Origin: Diplonema papillatum
Lineage: Eukaryota; Euglenozoa; Diplonemea; Diplonemida; Diplonemidae
Length of the DNA stretch: 64,000 nt
Direction of reading: 5' to 3'
Assembly: GCA_030068145.1 (NCBI GenBank)
Contig: JAPJBO010000214.1
Location: 1 to 64,000, forward strand
Shown here piece after piece: positions 41,419 through 51,363 of this stretch; the stretch's first letter is position 1, and each line of letters opens with the position of its first letter. The notes under the pieces were generated by a model. The model was not told the origin of the DNA. It saw only the letters and a list, made by a program, of their open reading frames with translations, and did no database searches. The position numbers and the translations under genes were made by a program.

Positions 41419-44400
41419 GCAGGCGCGAGCAGTGGCCACACCGAAGGCGTCAACACGGGCTTCCACAAACCCAGTCTCGAAAAACATAACTTACAACCGA
41501 AAGACCCGAGATGCGTTTTAAGTAGTAGACGGGGTTCCCTTCTTTGTCCAGACCGAAATGCGCCCAAGCTCGTGGGACCACCCGCATCCCTGCGTCTGCC
41601 GCCTCCTGCGGCTGCAGGGACAGTTTATGTACATACTAGAAGCACATACATTGCACAGTCAGTTCTCGAAAGCCCCGACACCGAGCCACTCCACCATTTT
41701 GCTACGGCCTTGGTCACCGGTAATCTGGACGTGGTAGACCGTGTGGGGTTGCGGGTTGATCGTGATTTCTAACCCAAAACAAGTGGAAATTCGACCAACC
41801 GGCACGCTCAAACAAAGAAAGCACTAAAACGACTGAGCTGCTGTGAACACGTGCCCCGGATGTCGTTGACTGGGAGGAGGTCAGTCTTGTTGGCTGAGAT
41901 GTGCATAGCATACTACGAACGCGAGCGACGGGTCATCGAATACTTCGAAACACTGGCCCATTGCACCTCAACTTGCTCAGCATTATTCTTATTGTTATCG
42001 CCGGCGTTTGAATACCTCGCCGCAGCAGAGCGCACGCCAATGCGTCGGCATCCGAAACCTTTCCAACGCGCCCCAGGCTCCTACACACAGCGCGGTCAAT
42101 CTGAGCCCGGACCGGCACCAATCCTTTCCCCGAGGTTACGGAGCGAGTTCGACTTTCCTTACCTACATTTGGCCAGACACTTTTGGCCTAGGATGCAAGA
42201 AGTGAGATCTCCCCTGCTTTTTTCCCATGCACATCCGAGACACCCTACTACACGAAAAAGTGCAGCGTTCCAGGACTGTTAGCCTGTCCCCGCGTGAAGC
42301 GTTTCAAGGGTCATTACTTCAAGAAAAGACGACTGGGCATTTTTGGTCAGAAACCCTTGAGCTTTGCCCATGAGAAGTTTTTCTTTACCCCCCTTTTTTT
42401 GAGTTGTCTTTTACTGCTTGTTCGTCTATACAATCTGAAGAGGGGCAGATCCTTTACCACGACGGGCGTTTTGGCCAGCGAAGCTCTTTGGAGAGATCGC
42501 ATATCAAGCAAGCAACCGGCTGTTCGGTAACGATACCTGTCGCTCAGCCACCCAGCACTGCCAGAAACAACCCCCTTCGGGCGTCTTCGTCTCGAGAGCG
42601 AGGCCCCGGGGGTCAGTGGTCTCACCCACTCCGCGCGTGCGTCTCCCGCACCAGTCTGTAGTCTTTCCCCTCCGTTCTCCAAGCTTCTTCTTTCAAAGTG
42701 AACACCTGAGTTTGTAAGAAATACTCGAGGCCGCCAGCACAGACTGACATATACTGGTACTCCTATCAGGATGCCGATGACTCAAACCTCGTCAACACCA
42801 CCCAAAAGCTGTGGCACGCTTGCACAATACCGCTAGAGCGTTCGGCAAGGGCAAAGCATGAAACAGCCGTCTCTGGAAGGTGAGACGAAAGGCATTGCAA
42901 ATTAAAGGACAGCGGCGCAAAGCACTGCGAGGGACATACAAACCTCGCTAAGAAACTTCATGCCACACATTATCCATCAAGATTGCCCCATACCAGCGAA
43001 CAGAAGCAGCAGCCTAAGTTCATCTGGTAGAGGCTGCGATTAATTGGTGGCAATGGGTTGCCTACCATGCACGATACTTTGGGAAGGATTGTGCTTGCAT
43101 GTGCTTTTGCCGCTCGTCGTCGTCGTGTGCAGGTGCGCATTTGGTGAGGCCTCTCCCCTTCTTCGTTTGCCCGCGCCCACGTCGTGATGGACAGGAGACT
43201 GCCGTGGCACTGAGACCATCTGCAGGGGGTTCGATGTCCTTCCGCGAGATGGGGGGGTGAAGCACGGCCGTTGCTCTGAGGGCTACAAAGCTCCTTTTTG
43301 CCCGTAGTCGACAACGAGAAGCATGCGTGAAGTCTGCGTACAGCGGTGTGACATAGAATAGCACTACTAGCGAGGAAAGGGCATCGTGGAGACTTTGGCC
43401 GGCACGCGAAAAGTAGGCTTGCGTGGGTTGTATGTATCGGCAATCCCCGCCTAGAGAGTCTTTTTTCACCAGAAAACCAGCGCTCTAGTGTTCTAGATCT
43501 GCACTGCGAACGTCGTTCTGTTTGTTCTCCTTTCCTTCATGCGTTTTCTTGCTGCCTTGTGCCAGCTCACTGCGACGACTAAAGGGAACGAGATTGCGAC
43601 GACAATCCAGCCTTCACCCTCTTTCCAGATCGCTGGGCCGGACGCAAGGAAGCGAAGGATGGACACTCGGAAGAAACTCAACAGAAAGGCAGGGCGACAG
43701 GAGCAGCCACACCTGGATGGAAGCGGGCAGAGGACCGAATGAAAGCCGGTGAACAGGAAGGTGTCTGCGCAAGAAGGAGTGCGCGCAAGCAGGCCAGTAT
43801 ATTTGTGTCTCTTGATTGTAGTGAACAAGGGAAATCATGAAACGCCCCCTCGTCAGCCCCTCTGGGCGCGACGTTCGACACAGCGGTGCCGTGGCACCGC
43901 GGGATGGCCCTCAAAATACACCGGCGAAGTCCTCCAATGTTTTTGGCCTTCATAGCTGCGAGTTTTTTAAGAGTGCACGTTCACTTCGAGATTTTAGACG
44001 TTGTCTGCATTTTCATCAACACACAGGGTACAGTAGCGAGGAACCGTCGACAGGCGGCGTACAATACACCGCCTTTGACACTCGACCTCGATACCAAAAG
44101 GAAGAACCTGCGCAACACACCAAAGAGAAATAGTCCAAGTAGAAAGAACCACCAGGAAAATATACAGCGGGTCTGACGCCCGAGGGAAACTAGCTGGGCA
44201 AAGGAAGGGAACCCCGAAGTTGTGTGGACTGGGGACAGGCGACTTCCCGAAGCAGAAGCCGTGACGTAGCCCAGCTGCTACCCACTGCTTCATCCGCAGA
44301 ACAAAACAAAGGAGGTCGTCGGAAATCACCCACCCACACACACGTGGGCACACTCTCGCTAAGAGGGGCGCCACGTTAAAACGGACCCGCAACAGACACA

Positions 44401-44711
44401 CACACACACACTGGGCTATACTCCGCGTCAGGTGTTACCCATCATTTGAGTTCCGCACACCACGCACCCTATATTTCCTTTTTTGGTTTGTTTCTTCCGC
44501 GAGATCGAAAAAAGAGAAAACGTAACTCACACTTGTTCATTTTCGCCGGAGCTCGCCGGGGCTCTTTGTCCTTTTTTCCCCCCCGCTTCTCTGTCTCTTT
44601 TTTGTCTTCTCTTCGTCGATTCTTTTTGTGTTCTTCTCTTCCGGATAGAAAGATAAGAAGATAAGATCTATTGGCAAAGCGGAGGAGGGGGCTTTCCCCC
44701 CTTCGCCGTGT
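41419..44711. other. Intergenic region, no confident gene
   Basis: No family recognised over 3.3 kb. Two weak candidates on the plus strand have proper ATGs: 43539-43742 (67 residues, basic) and 43898-44176 (MALKIHRRSPPMFLAFIAASFLRVHVHFEIL..., with one hydrophobic helix and a basic tail). They could be two exons of one small membrane protein, but no junction is compelling. A GC-rich stem (CCCTGC...GCAGGG) occurs at about 41589-41618, and an (AC)n tract at 44397-44411. Confidence 0.35.
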
Positions 44712-47030
44712 ATGATGAAGGTGGCGAGCGTGTCCGAAGAGGTGCCGACCGAGCGGATATGCAAGATCCTGCGGCAGTTGCACCTGCAGCGCGAGGTCGT
44801 CGTCTTCTCGCAGGGCGACCGCGATTACATCGCGAACCACGTCACGCCCCACGGCGCGCCGGTTGCCGCGCTGCTGTCGTCGCACCACGTGATGATCCGC
44901 GTCCTCAGCTTCATCAGCCCCATCGACATCATCCAAACCATCTTCCCCGTCTGCCGCAGCACGTTCGCCCTCATGTTCAGCCCGCTCCTCTGGCGGGTCC
45001 TCTACGTCTCCATGGGCCCCTTGAAGTACTCCTCGAAGCTCCAAGACAGCGCGGCCCTCCTTTTCACCCCTCTTAACGGCACCGGCTTCGCCCTGCAAGA
45101 ACTCGAAGAGAGAGAGCGGTATATGGACCTCGTCGTCGTCCTCATCGTGTGCGGGTATTTCCGGTGCCTGCGGGACAGCGAAGACGTTCACAACGCGCCC
45201 GGCATCGGCGTGCTGCTGGGGAGGGACGGCACCGGGATGAACGTCACCCCGAAGAGGGGCGGAAAGGGCGGGAAGCAGCGGGCAGCCGACCCGATGGAGC
45301 TCTTCTGCTTGGGCGTCGGGCGGGAGGTGGCCGGCCGGTTCTCGAACCTGTGCGTGTTTGGGAGCTTCTTCGACGCGGTCGTGCCGCTGTGGGCGGAGCT
45401 GTTCGCCGGCACCGAGCCGCCGCGCGTTGCGCGCCCGAGCCACGCCACCAGCGCCTCGTACTCCGCGGTCGTGGGGAAGACCCGCTGCCAGCAGCCGCCG
45501 GGGGCAAACGGGTCCTGCGTCGCTTGCGACGCGCCAGCAGTCGATCGCAAGTCGCTCCGCGCGCTGCTCATCTCCGTCGCACACCACTTGTACCAGCGGG
45601 ACGCCCTCCCGGAGAGATACGACTTCATCGTCAAGAAGTCTGCCGGCTGCGAGGTCGAGGTCCGCTTCATCAAACTCGTGAACCCTTGCCACTCCGGCAA
45701 CGGGCTGCAGATCCCGTCCATCTCTCTGATCGGGACCAGTCCGTCGATGGCGCCGCTTTCGCCGAAGGCGAGCGCGCAGCTCGACCGGCCGAAGCTGAGC
45801 GTCAAAACGACGAACCTCTCGTTCCTCGGCTCGCCGTGCACGACGCCCGGCGGCCAGAACCGCGTGTTCCCGCTGGGCAGCGGCGGGCTGGGCACCGCGG
45901 GGCCGGACACGCCGCTGAGCTGCTGCAGAAGCGACTCGGGTGGGTTCGAGTACGGCACGACCAGCTGGGCGAGCGGGCAGACGCTCAACGTGACCAGCAT
46001 GCAGCAGCTCACCGCCGGCGCCGGGAGCGTGTGCGTGCTGCGGCCGAATCTGATGTACTACACTAAGTGCCTGCACCTGCTCGACCTCCTGGTAAACGAA
46101 GGATCTGCCGGGCCAGGAATCCTCGCCGACTTCGTCGAAACCGATATCCTCGACGGCCAGGCCAGCGGCTTGCGGAAAACCCCGGCGGAGAGGAGGGTTG
46201 TGACTTGCTCCTTCTGCGGGTCGGAGGTGACGTCTTTCGAGTACGCGAAGTCGCACGCGGGGTCGCGGTGCTTGAACAGCCCGACGAACAACCTGATGAG
46301 TGCCGCCAGCTGCCTCTCGCAGCACACGGCTTCCAAGCGTGACCGGTCGAAGTCCGTGACGTCGCAGCAGCAAGGCGGCGGTTGCCTCGGGGGCGCCGCG
46401 GTGCTGTCGCACTCGGGCGCGCAGCACCGCACGCCGCTGTCGGACATACCGCTGCCGGCGGCGTGCCTGTCGCCGCTGAGCTCGTCGTCGACGTTCAATA
46501 ACTGCGGTGCGGCGCTGAACGGGTCCGGCGATGCGGCGAGCGTGAAGACCACGGGTTCATCGACTCCTGTGACTCCACACCTGGCCACTCCGCGGTCGCT
46601 GACGAGCACGGCGAGCGCCCAGCACACCGACGCGGAGATGCTGCGGCGGGAGTTCGAGAGTCAGTTGAAGGACAGGAGGCAGCGGTTCTTCGCGTGCATG
46701 CTCGAGACCGCCGAAAACGACTCCATCTCGCTGTCGACGCCGCGGCTGCCGGACGTCAACTTCGGAACGTCGCGCGGGCTCAACGACTCGCTCGGCAACC
46801 TCGCGTCACAGACCGCCTTCCTGCCCACCCAGCCGCAGCAGCTTCCGCTCAACCGGTCCTGCCAGAAGGCCACCCTCGACGAGCCGGTGCCTGTCGTGCA
46901 AACCGTGCGGGTTCCCGAAGCATCCTCTTGCCCTCCCCTCTACCAGTCTGCGTCTTGCAACGCGCGAACCGACTTCCTGACGCACATCAAGCAGAAGCGG
47001 AAGCGGTTCTTCTCGAGTGTCATGAACTGA
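44712..47030 (+). CDS. F-box-like protein with Cys/His-rich centre
   Basis: Intact single-exon ORF of 772 residues (tandem ATGs at 44712 and 44715) with strong G/C-ending codon bias. Residues 61-100 (MIRVLSFISPIDIIQTIFPVCRSTF...LLWRVLYVS) fit the F-box consensus: hydrophobic Leu-rich helix, SP.DI, VCR, then LW. It may therefore bind Skp1 in an SCF-type ubiquitin ligase, which is inferred from motif only. The middle contains RSLRALLISVAHHLYQRDALPERYDF and a CSFCGSEVT...H..SRC cluster (about residues 498-520) that might chelate zinc. The C-terminal third is Ser/Thr/Gln-rich and disordered, ending with two matching basic motifs: EFESQLKDRRQRFFACMLE (about 640) and DFLTHIKQKRKRFFSSVMN at the very end. 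That internal repetition continues after the stop (see 47034-47355). The long antisense ORF (44469-46427) is a composition shadow. Confidence 0.82.
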   Translation: MMKVASVSEEVPTERICKILRQLHLQREVVVFSQGDRDYIANHVTPHGAPVAALLSSHHVMIRVLSFISPIDIIQTIFPVCRSTFALMFSPLLWRVLYVSMGPLKYSSKLQDSAALLFTPLNGTGFALQELEERERYMDLVVVLIVCGYFRCLRDSEDVHNAPGIGVLLGRDGTGMNVTPKRGGKGGKQRAADPMELFCLGVGREVAGRFSNLCVFGSFFDAVVPLWAELFAGTEPPRVARPSHATSASYSAVVGKTRCQQPPGANGSCVACDAPAVDRKSLRALLISVAHHLYQRDALPERYDFIVKKSAGCEVEVRFIKLVNPCHSGNGLQIPSISLIGTSPSMAPLSPKASAQLDRPKLSVKTTNLSFLGSPCTTPGGQNRVFPLGSGGLGTAGPDTPLSCCRSDSGGFEYGTTSWASGQTLNVTSMQQLTAGAGSVCVLRPNLMYYTKCLHLLDLLVNEGSAGPGILADFVETDILDGQASGLRKTPAERRVVTCSFCGSEVTSFEYAKSHAGSRCLNSPTNNLMSAASCLSQHTASKRDRSKSVTSQQQGGGCLGGAAVLSHSGAQHRTPLSDIPLPAACLSPLSSSSTFNNCGAALNGSGDAASVKTTGSSTPVTPHLATPRSLTSTASAQHTDAEMLRREFESQLKDRRQRFFACMLETAENDSISLSTPRLPDVNFGTSRGLNDSLGNLASQTAFLPTQPQQLPLNRSCQKATLDEPVPVVQTVRVPEASSCPPLYQSASCNARTDFLTHIKQKRKRFFSSVMN

Positions 47031-47033
47031 CAC

Positions 47034-47355
47034 CGGCGTGTCGAAGTCGCGTTGGCACCGCCAATGACTCAAGAGCACCCCTGCCATCGCAACGGCCGCA
47101 CCGACTTCCTGACGCACATCAAGAAGAAGCGGAAGCGGTTCTTCTCGAGCGTCATGAACTGACGCCGTCGTGTCGAAGTCTCGTTGGCATCGCCAATGGC
47201 TCAAGAGCACCCCATGCCATCGCAACGCCCTCCACCAACCCGCGTCTTGCAACGCCCGCATCGACTTATTCACGGTTCTTTTCGAGCGCGATGTGCTGCT
47301 ACCGTGTCGAAGTCTCGTTGGCACCGACCCAGAGCACCCTGCTGACCTGGAACGC
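47034..47355 (+). repeat. In-frame tandem duplications of the F-box-like gene's 3' end
   Basis: The last 70 nt of the coding region recur 132 nt (44 codons) downstream, at 47097-47162, encoding RTDFLTHIKKKRKRFFSSVMN and the same TGA, in the same frame. Between the two TGAs there is no other stop. A third, more decayed copy (GTCTTGCAACGCCCGCATCGAC...) follows at 47237-47330, and the frame stays open to yet another TGA at about 47351. Confidence 0.8.
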
Positions 47356-47636
47356 CTCCCGAGGCCTGCGCGTGGCGCAACCGTGCCACAAGCACTCCCA
47401 CACACGCCCGTTATAAACAGCTTTTCCACCCACCGTCCATTTGGTCATCCAGAGGGAGGAAAGGTCCGGGTTCTTCTTCTTCGCAGGCGATTCCCAGCGA
47501 CGCCCATTTTGCTTCGTGCGAAGGAGGGTTCCGATTGCTTGTGCGTCGAGCAGCGTTTGCAACCGTCACGAGTTGCAAGACGACGGGGGGAAAAAAAGGA
47601 GAGAATAGAAGAAGAAAAACATTTGCCGGAAAGTTC
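47356..47636. other. Short unassigned stretch before hAT element
   Basis: No gene recognised. A/G-rich from 47585 to 47630. Confidence 0.4.
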
Positions 47637-47644
47637 GGCGGAAA

Positions 47645-48485
47645 CAGGGATTTATACGCCGGTCTAGATGGGCGGGTCACCCGTCCATCCTCAAAAAAAA
47701 AAAAAAAAAAACCCACGGGCTGGCGGGTGTGGGTAGGCTACCACAGCAGTCATAGGGGGTCATGGGGGGGCCCATAGGGGGTCCCAGGGGGGTCATAGGG
47801 GGGGGGGGGTCATGGAGGCGAGCAAGCGGCCCAACCCGGCGAGACACAGCCGAACTTCCAACCGCAGTGGTGGATTCTATCACGCCCAACTCAGGATGGG
47901 GCCGGGACAATGCCGGGGAAAAGGAAGGACATGCTAGGGCAACATACGTTGTTCAGCTCCTGGAAGAGACAGTGCACGGCAACCCAGCCAGCCTCACGAA
48001 GCGAAACCCCACCGCCTCCATACACGAAGGACTACAGCCTATGGGAAGACTCGAAGGTGGGCAGCATTCCAGAAGCAAACCGCAAGCACGAGAAGGCGTT
48101 GAAGGGCAAACCAGCGAAATCTATGAAAGATTTCCTGACGGTGCAGCTCCTGGCCCGTGGCTTTCAGTGTCACCAGAACTGGCCCCTGCCAGAGAAGCGG
48201 TGGTGTGCTGAAGAATGGGACCGCCTTTCGGATGAGGACGCGGCTCGGCTGTGCACTGTTGAAGTGCTGGTGCAACGCACACGGCAGAACTGGGATGCGA
48301 AAGTGGCGGCAGGAAAACGGGCTGGCTGGGGTGGCGGGCGGCTGGGACAGGCTGGACCACCACTGGGGGGGGGGGGGGGTCTGGGGGGTCGACAAACACG
48401 TGCTCGGCACCCCGGTGCAAAAGACGGGTACCCGTCCATCTACATGGACTATTGCTCTAGGCCGAAATCCCCTTATAAATCCCTG
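47645..48485 (+). mobile_element. Non-autonomous hAT transposon with perfect 8-bp TSD
   Basis: Terminal inverted repeats CAGGGATTTATA (47645-47656) and TATAAATCCCTG (48474-48485) are exact over 12 bp. They are flanked by the identical octamer GGCGGAAA (47637-47644 and 48486-48493). Both the CAGGG-type TIR and the 8-bp target duplication are diagnostic of the hAT superfamily. Each end also has a subterminal palindrome of GACGGGT/ACCCGTC. The length of 841 bp is too short for a full hAT transposase (about 600-700 residues). The interior contains poly-A and poly-G runs and part of one ORF. Confidence 0.93.
47910..48485 (+). pseudogene. ORF remnant inside hAT element
   Basis: The ATG at 47910 opens MPGKRKDMLGQHTLFSSWKRQ..., then DFLTVQLLARGFQCHQNWPLPEKRWCAEEWDRLSDEDAARLCTVEVLVQRTRQNWDAKVAAGK. 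It then degenerates into a Gly run and reads out through the right TIR to a stop at 48734. No BED finger, catalytic triad or hAT dimerisation motif is visible. It could be a remnant of the transposase N-terminus or of captured sequence. Confidence 0.5.
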
Positions 48486-48493
48486 GGCGGAAA

Positions 48494-50427
48494 CACTAAA
48501 AAAAAAAAAAAAGAAAAAAAAGCCTGCCTAAAGAAATCAACTACTTTCGGTGCGCTTCCGGACGCTTGCCGTCGTCGGGGAGAGGGGGAGGAAAAGAAGA
48601 AGGCGCGCCAAAAGAAAATGCGCCCCTTCCGATTCGCCGCGCAGCGAAAGGATTTCATGCGTGAAGGGCGGCTTCTAGCGGTTTACTCGTCGTGCGTGCA
48701 AGCCTTCCCTTCCCGCCCCGCTTTTCCGCCGTGAAAAAGAGAATCCGGGGGGCCAGTCCCTCGGGGCTTCATACCCTACTTTGGGAGCTGTGCACTCCCT
48801 TCTCGTTTTTGAAAACAAAAGGTTTCTTCACTACTGTGGGCGCGTTTGATATCGAGCAAAGTAATTCTATGCCGTTCCAGGGAATAGGTCGACCTGCTTA
48901 TGCTGAAATGTGAGGCGCCGGTTCACTCTGCGGACAAGTCCGAAAGTACGGAAGAGAAAGAGATGCGTTGCAGCCGACGTGAAAGCTTTGCTGCCCATCG
49001 GCATCTGGCAGCCGTTTTGTATTATTCCCGCTGCAGTGCACCGAGTATTTATGTCCCCTTCTTTTTTTTCGCCGCTCCCGCTTGCTTTTCGTTTCTCTAG
49101 CACATTCAAACTGCTCCGACCACTGCGCCGTGTGCCGTCGATGCACACGGCGGCAGCTGCAAATCCTGCGACGCATGCAGTGTGCGCTCAGATCGGCGCC
49201 CATAAGACGGCTGCCTTGAGTTACTCGTTTGCTTGTAGAGTATGCTCCGTCCTTCGCCCAGACGTGCTCTCGAAGTACAACTCATCCAATTACTGTGCTG
49301 TGCAGTCCCAGATAGTTGCTGCATATCAGGTTCGATAGTTGCTAGTACTACTAGTAACTTGTACTGAAGGGAACATTTCCGGAGTAACGGTGCGCATTAA
49401 AACTCAAACGAGGCCACCGAAACCGTGTCAATAGCAACAGAACCTCCGCCAGCCTTTTCCCCCTTCCTAGGGCTCATTCACGGGTGTAGGGGCCTTCTCT
49501 GAGACGGTTTGCCCGTGTTCTCGTAGTCCTGGCTGCGACTAGCTTCGACAGCCGCTCGACAAGCTAGACTCACACCGTTGGTACCCACGGCTGTTGAAAC
49601 ACGAGGTGTTCCGTCCCCCGCTTTAGAACAGGCTTTATTGCACAAAGACTATGGCTCCAAGACGTGCTGGTCAAAACCCGTGGCTGGAGAGGACTGCAGA
49701 AGGGATCACACGTCGTGCTTGTGCTGAATTGACACACGCGAGAATCATTGCTTGTTTTTTCTTCTTCTGATTCGTATGATTGGTTTGCGTCACAGCGAGA
49801 ATCCTCATTAATCGTCTGCTACCTCGATTCTGCAAACCGCAACTTCAGAAATGTTCCCAGTATGTGTCCAGCGCGCTAGCACCGGCCGCATGCATTCCAA
49901 ATTGCAATAAAAAGCCATGCCGACTAGCAGCGTTATGTCGGCGAAAGCACCGCCGCAAACCCCCCACCGACCTCCGAAGCGGCGTCCTGTGTTGAACCCC
50001 TTGCAATCAAACACAGCCCCCTTTTAGTCTAATCGTTTCGCAAGACGCCACTGTGCACACGCGGGAGTGGAGTTGTCGGAAACACGGAAAAGCCCTCTCA
50101 GTCAAAAGAAGAAAGAATAAAATCAACCAACAGAAAACAAAGAAGGCAAAGGTCTTTAAAAAAAAAGAAAAAGCGCAGAAAAGCAAAAAATAAATAAATA
50201 AGGAACCACAATAAACGAGCGCGAAAAAAGAAAGAAAACGGTAGAGCTGTCTCAGCGGCGGGCAGAGGTTTCAACTGCGCCTCATGGTGTTGCTCGCTTG
50301 TCGTTTTGTCGGCAGTTGGCTAGTTCACCGTTGTTGCAGTTGAAGGAAGCCAACACCCTTAGCAGCTGGCAGTAAATATATTTGGCAGTAATTGTCAGTG
50401 AAGGCGGTAGGGTTCACGAGCGCGGCG
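48494..50427. other. Gene-free stretch
   Basis: No confident gene. It contains a 5' part of the SINE-like repeat (49482-49600) and an A-rich segment (50095-50240). Confidence 0.4.
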
Positions 50428-50914
50428 CGCCAAGAGAGTTGCCAGAGTTACCACGAGGAAAGGACAAATAGAGAGTGCCGCACGCCAAGAGAGTTGCCAG
50501 GGTTACCACGAGGTAAGGACAAAATGAGAGTGCCGCACGCCAAGAGAGTTGCCAGGGTAAGGACAAATAGAGAGTGCGCCAAGAGAGTTGCCAGGGTTAC
50601 CACGAGGTAAGGACAAATAGAGAGTGCCGCACGCCAAGAGAGTTGCCAGGGTTACCACGAGGTAAGGACAAATAGAGAGTGCCGCGCGCCAAGAGAGTTG
50701 CCAGGGTTACCACGAGATACGGACAAATAGAGGGTGCCGCGCGCCAAGAGAGTTGCCAGGGTTACCACGAGGTAAGGACAAATAGAGAGTGCCGCACGCC
50801 AAGAGAGTTGCCAGGGTTACCACGAGGTAAGGACAAATAGAGGGTGCCGCGCGCCAAGAGAGTTGCCAGGGTTACCACGAGATACGGACAAATAGAGGGT
50901 GCCGCGCGCCAAGC
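50428..50914 (+). repeat. 55-bp minisatellite
   Basis: About nine units, including two shortened ones: AGTTGCCAGGGTTACCACGA, GGTAAGGACAAATAGAGAGT and GCCGCACGCCAAGAG. One variant block (GAGATACGGACAAATAGAGGGTGCCGCGCG) appears twice, separated by ordinary units, indicating duplication of multi-unit blocks. Confidence 0.93.
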
Positions 50915-50969
50915 TGGTCCACCCATGCAGAATATCTTTAGCGATGGCCTGCATTAGCCACTGAGATGA

Positions 50970-51317
50970 CTACCTCTTCGATCGTACCGTGTCGTGCTTC
51001 TGGCGTTTGCACTCATTCGAATCATCGTCTTCGCGCGGTCGCTTTGCGACTCTTCCCTTCCTTGCCGGTTTGCATGCTTCTGCGGCCTTTGCCTTCGCTT
51101 TCACGCGATAGTTGAGGTTCGAATGCAGAGTATCTGTAGCGATGGCCTGAATTAACCGCGATAGACAACTGCGAGCAATTCTATGATGCTCCAGAGGATA
51201 AGGATGGACCCTGATAGTTTGGGTTAGGATGCAAATAATGTAGCGGTAGTCTGCATCGCCGGCGTCGCGGTTATCTCCACCATAATAGAAAGCGGCAGGC
51301 AATTCGATGCAGTTCAC
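50970..51317 (-). CDS. Possible small exon with nuclear-type basic tail
   Basis: Minus-strand frame of 115 codons without an ATG start. It reads IELPAAFYYGGDNRDAGDADYRYIICILTQTIRVHPY...RIARSCLSRLIQAIATDTLHSN, then KAKAKAAEACKPARKGRVAKRPREDDDSNECKRQKHD and a stop. The tail resembles a bipartite nuclear localisation signal. It could be a last exon, but part of the region (51160-51310) is shared with repeats near 59,450-59,560, so it may equally be mobile-element sequence. Confidence 0.3.
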   Translation of the reverse strand: MNCIELPAAFYYGGDNRDAGDADYRYIICILTQTIRVHPYPLEHHRIARSCLSRLIQAIATDTLHSNLNYRVKAKAKAAEACKPARKGRVAKRPREDDDSNECKRQKHDTVRSKR

Positions 51318-51363
51318 GCTTCATCCCGAGATGCTGCGCGAGCCGAACTGTACTCGCACTTAA

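Noticed and set aside
40487-41567. Long alternative frames over the charged-tail exon (plus 344 codons, minus 334 codons)
   Set aside because: Products of low-complexity GAA/GAG/AAG codons read in other frames. The phase-matched exon 40610-41418 is the supported reading.
44469-46427. 652-codon minus-strand ORF opposite the F-box-like gene
   Set aside because: Arg/His/Ala-rich composition typical of the antisense of a G/C-ending-codon gene. No motif, and it overlaps the better-supported sense ORF fully.
49320-49345. tRNA-like B box (GGTTCGATAG)
   Set aside because: No matching A box, no acceptor stem and no cloverleaf could be built around it.
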